From contig DAOOIT010000016.1 of NCBI GenBank assembly GCA_035384565.1, positions 39,903 through 103,902 on the forward strand: a stretch of DNA of 64,000 nt, written 5' to 3'. Positions 16,420-24,239 of the stretch are shown in pieces. A program made the translations under genes and the position numbers. The notes under the pieces are model-generated. The model was not told the DNA's origin. It was given only the letters and a program-made list of their open reading frames with translations, and made no database searches. The stretch is from Planctomycetota bacterium. GTDB taxonomy: Bacteria > Planctomycetota > PUPC01 > DSUN01. Position 1 is the stretch's first letter; each line of letters starts with the position of its first letter.

Positions 16420-16448
16420 TTCATAGGGTACTGTGGCGCGGGAATCAA
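16420..16448 (-). promoter_or_regulatory. Sigma-70-type promoter of the ECF sigma / FecR array
   Basis: Minus strand TTGATT (16448-16443), a 17-base spacer, TATGAA (16425-16420). The start would be near 16412. The match suggests housekeeping control rather than pure autoregulation by the ECF factor. Confidence 0.5.
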
Positions 16449-16504
16449 ATGTTTCACGGTTCTCCGCCTGCGGCGCCGGCATGTTGCTGCTTGGCAACAT
16501 GCCA

Positions 16505-16550
16505 CCCATACTTGCTCATTCCTGTGAGGGTGGAATTGAGCAAGTATGGG
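16505..16550. repeat. Perfect hairpin element, 14-bp arms (family A)
   Basis: Arms CCCATACTTGCTCA (16505-16518) and TGAGCAAGTATGGG (16537-16550) are perfectly complementary. The loop contains CCTGTGAGGGTGGAA, nearly the same as in the copies at 50492 and 50781. Confidence 0.8.
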
Positions 16551-16586
16551 TGGAACGCCCCCGGAGGCCGCCGGATCGCCAAAGCG

Positions 16587-16622
16587 CCATACTTGCTCAC
16601 CTGGGGGGATGAGCAAGTATGG
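16587..16622. repeat. Perfect hairpin element, 13-bp arms (family A, short loop)
   Basis: Arms CCATACTTGCTCA (16587-16599) and TGAGCAAGTATGG (16610-16622). The 10-base loop CCTGGGGGGA looks like the family-A loop with an internal deletion. It lies 36 bases from the copy at 16505. Confidence 0.8.
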
Positions 16623-16632
16623 GGGACGGGGT

Positions 16633-16695
16633 GTCTGATTTGTCGGACTCGTTGGACGTGTCGGACTGGTCGGACGCATCGGACTTGTCGGGTTC
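16633..16695. repeat. Seven tandem 9-bp units, GTCGGACNN type
   Basis: Exact 9-bp register: GTCTGATTT, GTCGGACTC, GTTGGACGT, GTCGGACTG, GTCGGACGC, ATCGGACTT, GTCGGGTTC. The other strand would read as a Ser-Asp tripeptide run, but no supported gene is present. Similar 9-bp-period blocks occur at 18250-18309 and 53601-53681. The gap 16449-16810 otherwise holds only the two hairpins and no gene. Confidence 0.75.
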
Positions 16696-16810
16696 GCCGG
16701 CTTCGGGGGCTAATTGGCCTTGCACGAGATGGGCGGGCTGACATGAATAGAGTCGCTGCCCCGCACGAGGGCGGAGAGACCGAGGGTGAAGGGGAGAAGG
16801 AGGAGTGGCG

Positions 16811-18076
16811 ATGAAGCAACGGGTTCTTTCGCGCCGCGGCTGGCTGGCGCGGGCCGGGGCGGGCGCGGCAGCCTTGGCCGTGGTGAACCGCTCCGCCCTC
16901 GGCGGCGAGGGGCGCCGGGCGCCCAGCGATGTGCTCACCCGCGCCACCATCGGCATCGGCGGCGCGCTGGCGGGCACCGTGCGCCCCAACGAGCCGGGGA
17001 AGCCCCCCTTCATGCTCGCGGTGTGCGATGTGAATGAGTCTCGCTTGCAGGCAGCACTCAACAAGGCGGGCTCGCCGTGCGAGGGCTATGTGGACTTCCG
17101 CCGGGTGCTGGACCGCCAGGATATTGACGTGGTCTACATCGGCACGCCGCCGCACTGGCACGCGCTGATCTCGATCATGGCGATGCAGGCGGGGAAGGAC
17201 GTGTTGTGCGAGAAGCCGATGACGCGGTTCATCGCGGAGGGCCGGGCCGTGGCGGAGACGGCCCGCCGCTACGGCCGGCTCTTCCAGATCGGCACCTACG
17301 GGCGCTTCGGCGTCGGGGGCAACGACCGCACCTACAAGGTCATGGCCAGCGGCGCGATCAAGGAGAACGGCCCGGTCGTGCGCTTCACGCGCCCCCAGTA
17401 CGACTGGAAGGTGAAGATGTGGAGCGGCCGCACGCATCTCGAGCCGCAGCCCGTGCCGAAGGGGTTCCACTACGACCTGTGGCTCGGCCCCTCCCCTTCC
17501 AAGCCCTACCACCCGCACCGCGTGCACGGGAGCTTCCGCGGCTACTGGGACTACGATGGCGGCGGCCTGGCCGACATGGGCGAGCACTACCTCGACGGGC
17601 CGCAGTGTCGCTACGCGAAGGACCACACCAGCCCGGTCGAGATCGAGGCTTCGGCCCCCCGGCCCCAGCACGACGAGGCCGTGCAGATGTGGGGCTGGGT
17701 GACGCTGAAGTACGCCGACGGCACCACGTTCATCCTCGAGAGCGGCGAGTGGGGCGAGCCGTGCCCGCTCCAGGAGCGCGGCTTGCCGCCGCTGACAGAC
17801 GAGCAGGAGAAGCTGGTGGCCGCCGTGCCTGACATGCCGCGCAAGTACGGCGCCGGCGAGGGCAGCTTCGAGGAGGCCGTGCGCCTGCGCGTCCAGTGCG
17901 CGGGCAACGCCGACGTGTCGCACCGCTGCGCCACCCTGCTGCACCTGGCCAACATCGCCATCCGCCTCGGACGCAAGCTGCGCTACGACCCCGACAAGGA
18001 GCAGTTCATCGGCGACGACGAGGCGAACCGCCTGGTGAACGTGCCCATGAGGGCGCCGTGGCATTTGCCTGTGTGA
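16811..18076 (+). CDS. Gfo/Idh/MocA-family oxidoreductase with Tat signal
   Basis: 421 residues from the ATG at 16811, with AGGAGG 7 bases upstream; a GTG two codons earlier sits inside the ribosome-binding site. The N-terminus has a twin-arginine signal (SRRGWLARAGAGAAALAVV), so the enzyme is likely exported folded. The nucleotide-binding half has VCDVNESRLQAAL, VVYIGTPPHWH and the family signature CEKPMTR. The second half carries GYWDYDGGGLADMGEHYLDG. Exported members of this family in planctomycetes usually bind NAD(P) and act on sugars or cyclitols; the substrate cannot be assigned. It is divergent from the ECF sigma array, with about 420 bases between them, so it may or may not be co-regulated. 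Confidence 0.8.
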   Translation: MKQRVLSRRGWLARAGAGAAALAVVNRSALGGEGRRAPSDVLTRATIGIGGALAGTVRPNEPGKPPFMLAVCDVNESRLQAALNKAGSPCEGYVDFRRVLDRQDIDVVYIGTPPHWHALISIMAMQAGKDVLCEKPMTRFIAEGRAVAETARRYGRLFQIGTYGRFGVGGNDRTYKVMASGAIKENGPVVRFTRPQYDWKVKMWSGRTHLEPQPVPKGFHYDLWLGPSPSKPYHPHRVHGSFRGYWDYDGGGLADMGEHYLDGPQCRYAKDHTSPVEIEASAPRPQHDEAVQMWGWVTLKYADGTTFILESGEWGEPCPLQERGLPPLTDEQEKLVAAVPDMPRKYGAGEGSFEEAVRLRVQCAGNADVSHRCATLLHLANIAIRLGRKLRYDPDKEQFIGDDEANRLVNVPMRAPWHLPV

Positions 18077-18184
18077 GGTGAGCGGCCGAGGCAGGTCTTA
18101 CTACTCCGGCCGCCAACCAGTTTGCAGTGGCCGGGATCACGCTGCGTCGGCCAGGGCATCAAATGTTCCGCTTGCGGTGGTTTT

Positions 18185-18205
18185 CGACAAGCGAGACGCT
18201 TGTCG
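18185..18205. repeat. Short palindrome CGACAAGCG-aga-CGCTTGTCG (family B)
   Basis: Perfect 9-bp arms with a 3-base loop, upstream of the HEAT-repeat gene. The same arms occur with another loop at 30695-30715. Confidence 0.7.
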
Positions 18206-18249
18206 CAACGCGGAAGAATGCGAACTGATTCGCGGCCGTGGCAGTATCT

Positions 18250-18309
18250 GTCCCCATCGGTGCCATCGGTCCTATAGAACAGATAGGACGGATAGGGCCG
18301 ATAGGACGC
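18250..18309. repeat. 9-bp-period repeat block with inverted halves
   Basis: Left half GTCCCCATC, GGTGCCATC, GGTCCTATA (18250-18276). Right half ATAGGACGG, ATAGGGCCG, ATAGGACGC (18283-18309). The halves are imperfect reverse complements (about 18 of 25 positions), so a transcript could fold. The block lies 19 bases before the start of the HEAT-repeat gene. The rest of the 18077-18327 gap holds family-B palindrome 18185-18205 and nothing else I recognise. Confidence 0.7.
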
Positions 18310-18327
18310 CAGAGAGGAGAGAAAGCA

Positions 18328-20952
18328 ATGGTCGTCAGCCGCACGGGCGTCGTGTTGGGAGCACTCGTCTTCGGGCTGGGCCTTGCGGGCCTGGCCTCCG
18401 CCGCTGAGCCGCCCCAGGGCGTTGCCGCCCTCGTGGAGAAGCTGCCCTGCGACAAGCCGGAGGAGGCACAGGCCATCCTCCAGGAGATCCTCAAGGGGGC
18501 GCCCGACAGCCTCGTGGAGCTGACGAAGATGCTCAAGGCGCCCGGCCCGGACGACGACAGCAAGGCCCGCTTCGCCCTCCACGGCCTGGCGACCTGGGTG
18601 CAGCGCGCCGACGCGGAGGCCGAACGCGAGCTCTTCGCGGAGACCGTCGCGAAGCAGCTCGACGCCGACCTGGCGCCCGCGGTCAAGGGCTTCCTCATCC
18701 GCCAGCTCCAGCTCGCGGGCAAAGCCGAGTCCATCGCGCCGCTCGGCAAGTTCCTCACCGACGCGGAGCTGGGCGAGTACGCCGCCCAGGCCCTTCTGGC
18801 GATGAACGACAAGGCGGTCGTCCCGGTCTTCCAGGAGGCGCTGCCCAAGGCGACCGGCCCATGCCGCGTGGCCATCCTCCAGGCCCTCGGCGTGCTGCGC
18901 GCCGCGAAGGGCAACAGCATCGCCCTCAACGCCTTGGGCGACAAGGACCGCGAGACGCGTCTCGTGGCGGCGTTCGCTCTGGCGAACTCCGCTGACCCCT
19001 CGGCCGTGGCGCCGCTGCTCAAGGGCGCGGAGGCCGAGGAGCAGTACGAACGCAGCCAGATGACCGACGCAGCACTTCTCCTCGCCCGCCGCCTGGGCGA
19101 GACGGGCGAGAAGGCGGCCGGGGCGAAGCTGGCACGCCAGCTCCTCGCGGGCAAGGCCAGCGGCATCCACGTCCGCTGCGCGGCCCTCGTCGCCCTGGCG
19201 GCCGCGGCCGGCGAAGAGGCGATGGATGAGGTGCTGGCCGCGATGGGCAGCGAGGACCTGGACATCCGGGCCAGCGGCATCTCCGCCGCCATCGCCATGC
19301 CCGGCGAGAAGGCCACCCAGCGCTGGGTCGGCCAGCTCAAGGCCGCCAAGCCGGCGGCCAAGGTCGCCATCCTCGACCTGTTGGCCAAGCGCGGCGACCC
19401 GGCCGCGTGCCCGGCCGTCATCGAGGCGATGGGCGACGCCGACGAGGCGGTGCGCCTGGCCGCCATCCGCGCCGCCGCCACCGCCGGCACCGAGGCTGCC
19501 GTGCCGCCTCTGGCTGCGAAACTCGCGGGCGAGAGCGCCGCCGAGCGCTCCGCCGCGCAGGGCAGCCTCCTCCGCCTTCCCGGGGAAGCCGCCACCGCGG
19601 CCCTCGTGAAGCAGCTCGAGGCCGCCGCGCCCGACGCCAAGGCCCCGCTCTTCGACATCCTGGCCGGCCGCAAGGGCCGCGAGCACCTGAAGACCATCCT
19701 GGGCTACACGGCCGACGCGAATCCCAAGATCGCCGCCGCCGCCGTCGCCGCCCTCGGCAAGCTGGCAGACGAGAGCGACCTGCCGGCCCTCGGCAAGCTC
19801 CTCCTGGAGGCGAAGGACGACGCCGTGCGCTCCGCCGCCGAACGCGGCCTCGCCTCCGCCTGCTCCCGCTTGGCCGACAAGGAGAAGGCCACGGTCGCCG
19901 TCGCCGCCGCACTCAAGGACACCCAGGGCGCCGCCCGCGCCGCCCTCCTGCGCGTCCTGGGCGGCCTCGGCACCCAGGGCGCCTGCGAGACCCTCCGCGC
20001 CAGCCTGAACGACCCCAGCGCCGACGTGAAGAACGCCGCGATCCGGGCACTGGCCGACTGGCGCGACGACGCCCCGGCGGCCGACCTCCTCCAGGTCGCG
20101 AAGACCGCCACGGATGACGTCCACCACGTCCTCGCCCTGCGCGGCTACGTGCGCCTGATCGCCGTGCGCAAGGACCGGCCGGCCGACGAGCGCCTGAAGA
20201 TGTGCCAGGAGGCCATGGCCGCTGCAAAACGCGATGACGAGCGGCGCGCCGTCCTCTCCGCCGTCGGCGACATTCCCACCGCCGAAGCGCTGACGATGGC
20301 GGAGGCCAGCCTCGGCAATGCCGCCCTCAAGAACGAGGCGGCCATTGCCGCCATCAAGATCGCGCGTGCCCTCAGCGGCGCCGACCGCGACGCCGCCAGG
20401 CAGGCCATCGGCAAGGCCGCCGCCGCGAGTGACAACCCCGAAGTCCAGAAGCAGGCCAAGGAGGCCGTCGCTTTCCTCGAACGCAACGAGGGCTTCATCA
20501 CCGCCTGGCTCGCCAGCGGCCCCTACAAGGGCGCCAAGACCGCCACCGTCCATGAGCCCGAGAAGCCCGAGGCCAAGGACGTGAAGTGGAAGCTCGTGGC
20601 CGCCACGGGCGACCAGCCGGGCTTCGTGGACCTCAACAAGGAGCTGGGCGCGCCCGGCGATTGCGCCGGCTACCTCAAGTGCCAGGTCTACTCGCCCAAG
20701 GAACAGCCCGCCGTCATCGAAAGCGGCAGCGACGACGGCATGAAAATCTGGCTCAACGGCGCCGTGGTCATGGACAAGGACGTGCCGCGCTCCTTCAAGC
20801 TCAACGAGGACCAGACCAAGGTCACCCTCAAGGAGGGCTGGAACCAGTTGCTCATCAAAGTCGTCAACGGCGGGGGCGGCTGGGAGGCCGCGGTGCGGCT
20901 GCGCGCGCCTGACGGCGGGGCGCTGCCCGGCCTCAAGCTCAAGGCGGAGTGA
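18328..20952 (+). CDS. Exported HEAT-repeat protein with C-terminal beta-sandwich domain
   Basis: 874 residues from the ATG at 18328 (GGAG upstream), which opens a signal peptide (VVLGALVFGLGLAGLASA). Residues about 30-720 are alanine-rich helical repeats of HEAT/PBS-lyase type (for example AVIEAMGDADEAVRLAAIRAAA and related units about every 30 residues). The last ~135 residues are a beta-sandwich seen in many planctomycete exported proteins (ESGSDDGMKIWLNGAVV ... WNQLLIKVVNGGGGW), probably carbohydrate-binding-like. No catalytic motif is present. A scaffold or binding role outside the cytoplasm is inferred. The stop is followed 37 bases later by the heparinase-like gene, so they may form one unit. 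Confidence 0.75.
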   Translation: MVVSRTGVVLGALVFGLGLAGLASAAEPPQGVAALVEKLPCDKPEEAQAILQEILKGAPDSLVELTKMLKAPGPDDDSKARFALHGLATWVQRADAEAERELFAETVAKQLDADLAPAVKGFLIRQLQLAGKAESIAPLGKFLTDAELGEYAAQALLAMNDKAVVPVFQEALPKATGPCRVAILQALGVLRAAKGNSIALNALGDKDRETRLVAAFALANSADPSAVAPLLKGAEAEEQYERSQMTDAALLLARRLGETGEKAAGAKLARQLLAGKASGIHVRCAALVALAAAAGEEAMDEVLAAMGSEDLDIRASGISAAIAMPGEKATQRWVGQLKAAKPAAKVAILDLLAKRGDPAACPAVIEAMGDADEAVRLAAIRAAATAGTEAAVPPLAAKLAGESAAERSAAQGSLLRLPGEAATAALVKQLEAAAPDAKAPLFDILAGRKGREHLKTILGYTADANPKIAAAAVAALGKLADESDLPALGKLLLEAKDDAVRSAAERGLASACSRLADKEKATVAVAAALKDTQGAARAALLRVLGGLGTQGACETLRASLNDPSADVKNAAIRALADWRDDAPAADLLQVAKTATDDVHHVLALRGYVRLIAVRKDRPADERLKMCQEAMAAAKRDDERRAVLSAVGDIPTAEALTMAEASLGNAALKNEAAIAAIKIARALSGADRDAARQAIGKAAAASDNPEVQKQAKEAVAFLERNEGFITAWLASGPYKGAKTATVHEPEKPEAKDVKWKLVAATGDQPGFVDLNKELGAPGDCAGYLKCQVYSPKEQPAVIESGSDDGMKIWLNGAVVMDKDVPRSFKLNEDQTKVTLKEGWNQLLIKVVNGGGGWEAAVRLRAPDGGALPGLKLKAE

Positions 20953-20989
20953 GCTGCCGGGCCGCGGCCCGCGATGAAGGGAGCCGACC

Positions 20990-23647
20990 GTGAGAACCCC
21001 CTCGAAGGTTGCGTGGGCGGGATGGGGCATGCTCTGCTCCCTCGCCCTGGCCGGCGAGCCGCCCCAGACCCTGTGGCAGACGACGCTGAAGGACCGCATC
21101 GGCCACGCCTGGTCGGGCGAACTCGTGCATTTCGATATCCCGATCCGCCTCGCCGCCGACCCGGCCCACCACCGCCTGATCGTCGCCGAGGGCGACACCG
21201 CGGCCGAAATCCCGTTCCAGACCACCGTGTCGCCGGACAGGAAGCGCCAGCTCTGGTGCGTGGTGAACCTGTCGCCCTTCGCGGAGAAGACGCTGCGCCT
21301 CGAAGCGAGACCGGCCGCCACGGACATCACAACCCCAATGCCGGCCACCGAGGCCAAGGACCGCTGGCAGATCGAAAGCGGCGCGCTCCGCATCGAGGTG
21401 CCGCGAAGCATCGCCGACAGGACGGCCGAGAACGACGCCCCCCCTCCCCTCCTCCGCCTCCAGAACGCCGCGGGAAGCCCCTGGGTCGGCGCGGGCCGCT
21501 TCAAGGGCACGGGCGACCTCCTCTCCCTCAAGGCCGCCGTTCACCGCGGCCCCGTGACCACCGAGGCCACGCTCCACTATGAGTTCGAGAAGGGCAAGTA
21601 CGACGCCTGGCTCCGCCTCATCCGCGGCCAGCCCGAGGTCCTCTGGATGGAGCGCGGCGAGTTCCAGAGCAGCGATGCCTCGCTCGAATGGGACCTTGCA
21701 GGCTTCGAGCCTGGCACAGGCGTGTGGGACTACTATCGCACCCAGAGCGAATGGCGCAAGACCGCCCTCGGCGTCTCCAAAGCCTATCCCATCGAGGACG
21801 GGCAGGCCGAGACGACCACCTTCACGCCCTGGGTCCAGTGGTGGATGGACGACGTTTCGACATGGCTCGAGCTGTGGGACAAGGAGAAGGCCTGGGCCAT
21901 AGGCATCTTCACGGGCGACCCGCTCGACTGGGGACCCGAGGACCGTGAAGCCTATCGCGCCGCCGCCTTCCGTCTCGACCGCCAGGGCCGCCGGGCCAAG
22001 CTGCACCTGCCGCTGCGGAAGGGCACCCGCACCTGGGGCCTCTCGCTCGCGCCCCGCACCCCCGACGAGCGCATCGGCCCGAACACCACGGTAGGCCCCG
22101 CCGACACCGCCCGCCGCCAGATCAAGTACGCCGAGTCGCCCCTCGACGAGGTCAAAGACTATGTACTCACCGACGCCACGCCGCCCACGTCCTATCCCCT
22201 CTTCGCCATCACGAAGGCCGACCGCGAGCGGCTGCGCGGGGCGGCGCCGCAGGGCATCCCGTTCCTCCAGAAGCTTGCCGAAGCGGCCGAATGGGCGAGG
22301 AAGGCCAGGCCCATCGAGGATGCCGAGGGCTTCTGGCACCTGGGCGTGCCGCCCGACCAGCGTCCCTGGCCCGCGCTGCCGCCCAAGGACACCCTTGCCG
22401 CCGCCGCCCTCCTCGGCATCCCCTGGGCCGCCGAGAGCCACCTCCGCTGCATGGTCCTGCGCGAGAGCCTGGGCTGCGTCGAGAACATCCTGCGCCACGT
22501 GACCGGCCCCGGCATGGGCATCGCCCCGCACAACTGGATGTGCGGCGGCCCGTTGGCCTACTTGCCGCCGCTGGCCGACCTGGCCATGCCGCACCTGAGC
22601 AGCCGCGAGCGCGACGTGCTGTGCGCCCGCCTGCTGTTCCTTGCCTACAAGCTCGCCTCCGAGAGATACTGGGCGCCGCGTCTCGGCTTCTCGGCCAACC
22701 CGAACATGACGACGCTCGTCTACGCCGAGCTGGCCTTCCTGTCGTTCCTCTTCCCCAAGCACCCGATGGCCGCCGAGTGGCGCAAGGCGGGCGTGGGCGA
22801 GATGTTCCACGAGGTCGAAACATGGTCCGGCCCGAACGGCGGCTGGCTCGAGGCGCCCCATTACGCCACCGTAGCCCTCGACCACATCGTGGCCATCGGC
22901 TACGCGACGAAGAACCTCGGGCTCGGCGACAAGCTGCTCTACCACGAGCGCCTCAAGAAGTCCATCGAGTGGCTCGCCAAGATCGCCACGCCGCCCGACC
23001 CGCGCTTCCACGGCCTCCGTCACTCGCCTCCCATCGGCAACACCTGGCTCTACGAGACCACCTGCCTCCCCGGCTACATGGCCAAGGTCTGGCGCGACCG
23101 CGACCCTGCCTACGCCAACGCCATGCAATGGATGTGGGAGCAGCAGGGCCGCCCCCTCCACCCCGGCATCGGCGGCGCCTATCCCACCACCGACGGCTTC
23201 CGCGAGGCGCTCTTCAGCCCCTTCCCCTCGCTCGGGCCGCCCCAGTGGGGCAGCGAGCAGTTCCCCGGCAGCGGCGCCATCCTTCGCGCCCATTTCCCCG
23301 GCGACCGCGAGACCCAGCTCTACCTCATCCAGGGCAAGCTCCACGACCACTACGACGACGACCAGGGCAGCTTCGAGCTCTGGGGCAAAGGCCGCCCGCT
23401 CCTGTGCGACTTCGGCTATAACGGCTATGACCCCGCCGAGCACCACAACCGCATGGACATCAATGGCCCCGGCGACATCGTGGCCTTCGCCACCACGCCC
23501 GCCGCCGACTTCCTCCACAACCGGCAAGGCGCCTGGGACCGTCGCATCCTGTTCGTCAAGGACCCCGACCCCCTCGGCCCCAACTACGTCCTCATCCGCG
23601 ACACCGTGGGCAAGGACGCCGCGCGCCCGGGCAACTGGCGCCTGTAG
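20990..23647 (+). CDS. Heparinase II/III-like exported protein, N-terminal 885 residues (ends at an in-frame TAG)
   Basis: GTG start at 20990 with GGGAG 6 bases upstream, then a signal peptide (VAWAGWGMLCSLALAG). The N-terminal ~380 residues are beta-rich. The middle is an alpha/alpha-toroid-like region (PHNWMCGGPLAYLPP ... GWLEAPHYATVALDHI). The C-terminal part starts the beta-sandwich of polysaccharide lyases of the heparinase II/III kind (LHDHYDDDQGSFELWGKGRP; HHNRMDINGPGDI). The frame ends in GNWRL-TAG, but the same frame continues at once with MNASEPPQL, which reads as the rest of the sandwich. A TGG (Trp) to TAG change would explain this. The two parts should be considered one interrupted gene unless TAG is read through. 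The substrate is not known; an acidic polysaccharide is the family expectation. Confidence 0.65.
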   Translation: MRTPSKVAWAGWGMLCSLALAGEPPQTLWQTTLKDRIGHAWSGELVHFDIPIRLAADPAHHRLIVAEGDTAAEIPFQTTVSPDRKRQLWCVVNLSPFAEKTLRLEARPAATDITTPMPATEAKDRWQIESGALRIEVPRSIADRTAENDAPPPLLRLQNAAGSPWVGAGRFKGTGDLLSLKAAVHRGPVTTEATLHYEFEKGKYDAWLRLIRGQPEVLWMERGEFQSSDASLEWDLAGFEPGTGVWDYYRTQSEWRKTALGVSKAYPIEDGQAETTTFTPWVQWWMDDVSTWLELWDKEKAWAIGIFTGDPLDWGPEDREAYRAAAFRLDRQGRRAKLHLPLRKGTRTWGLSLAPRTPDERIGPNTTVGPADTARRQIKYAESPLDEVKDYVLTDATPPTSYPLFAITKADRERLRGAAPQGIPFLQKLAEAAEWARKARPIEDAEGFWHLGVPPDQRPWPALPPKDTLAAAALLGIPWAAESHLRCMVLRESLGCVENILRHVTGPGMGIAPHNWMCGGPLAYLPPLADLAMPHLSSRERDVLCARLLFLAYKLASERYWAPRLGFSANPNMTTLVYAELAFLSFLFPKHPMAAEWRKAGVGEMFHEVETWSGPNGGWLEAPHYATVALDHIVAIGYATKNLGLGDKLLYHERLKKSIEWLAKIATPPDPRFHGLRHSPPIGNTWLYETTCLPGYMAKVWRDRDPAYANAMQWMWEQQGRPLHPGIGGAYPTTDGFREALFSPFPSLGPPQWGSEQFPGSGAILRAHFPGDRETQLYLIQGKLHDHYDDDQGSFELWGKGRPLLCDFGYNGYDPAEHHNRMDINGPGDIVAFATTPAADFLHNRQGAWDRRILFVKDPDPLGPNYVLIRDTVGKDAARPGNWRL

Positions 23648-24175
23648 ATGAACGCCTCCGAGCCCCCCCAACTCGACCGCCAGGACGACACGACCGTGCG
23701 CGCCAGGGGCCGGCACGACGTGGACCTCGACCTCTGGTTCCCCCCGGCCGCGAAAGCCTTGTTGCCGCTGGACAAAGGGTCCCTCAAGACCGACTTCCTC
23801 TCCATCAAGACGCACAGCGCCGGCCCCCCCTCGACCGACCAGTATGGCCTGCACCTCGTGCTGGAGCCGGGCGCAAGCCTGCCCTTCATCCTCTACCCGC
23901 GCCTGCGCGACGAGAAGCCCCCGGCCCTCTTCGTCCACGGCACGCCCGAGGCCATCGAGCTCGCCAGCCCGGCGGGCACGGACTACCTGTTCCTTTCGCC
24001 CGAGTCGCGCGAACTGCGCGTCGCCAACATCCGATTCAAGGGCACCGTCGGTGTCGTGCAGGCGCGCGGGAAGCAAGTCACGCTCACCCTCTGCGCACCG
24101 GGGGAATTGAGCTTCGGCCGCCTGGAACTGGCGGGCGAGAGGCCGGTCTCTCGGGCCTTTGCCCGACAGGATTGA
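23648..24175 (+). pseudogene. C-terminal 175 residues of the heparinase-like protein, separated by TAG
   Basis: In the same frame as 20990-23647 with no base between the TAG and the ATG. No ribosome-binding site precedes the ATG. Content such as RGRHDVDLDLWFPP and ESRELRVANIRFKGTVGVV fits the C-terminal beta-sandwich of heparinase II/III-like proteins. As a separate protein it would lack a signal peptide. It could be expressed only by read-through or translational restart. Confidence 0.6.
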
Positions 24176-24182
24176 AATGGCG

Positions 24183-24211
24183 TTGAAACCGGGCGGTCAG
24201 TCTGCTAGAAT
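24183..24211 (+). promoter_or_regulatory. Sigma-70-type promoter of the PEP-CTERM gene
   Basis: TTGAAA (24183-24188), a 17-base spacer, TAGAAT (24206-24211). The start would be near 24218; GGTGGAG (24224-24230) then precedes the ATG at 24240. Confidence 0.65.
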
Positions 24212-24239
24212 GCACGGAGACAGGGTGGAGACTTGACAG

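Noticed and set aside
17983..21531. 1182-codon minus-strand open frame across several genes
   Set aside because: Spans the HEAT-repeat gene antisense and two intergenic repeats; no plausible start or domain.
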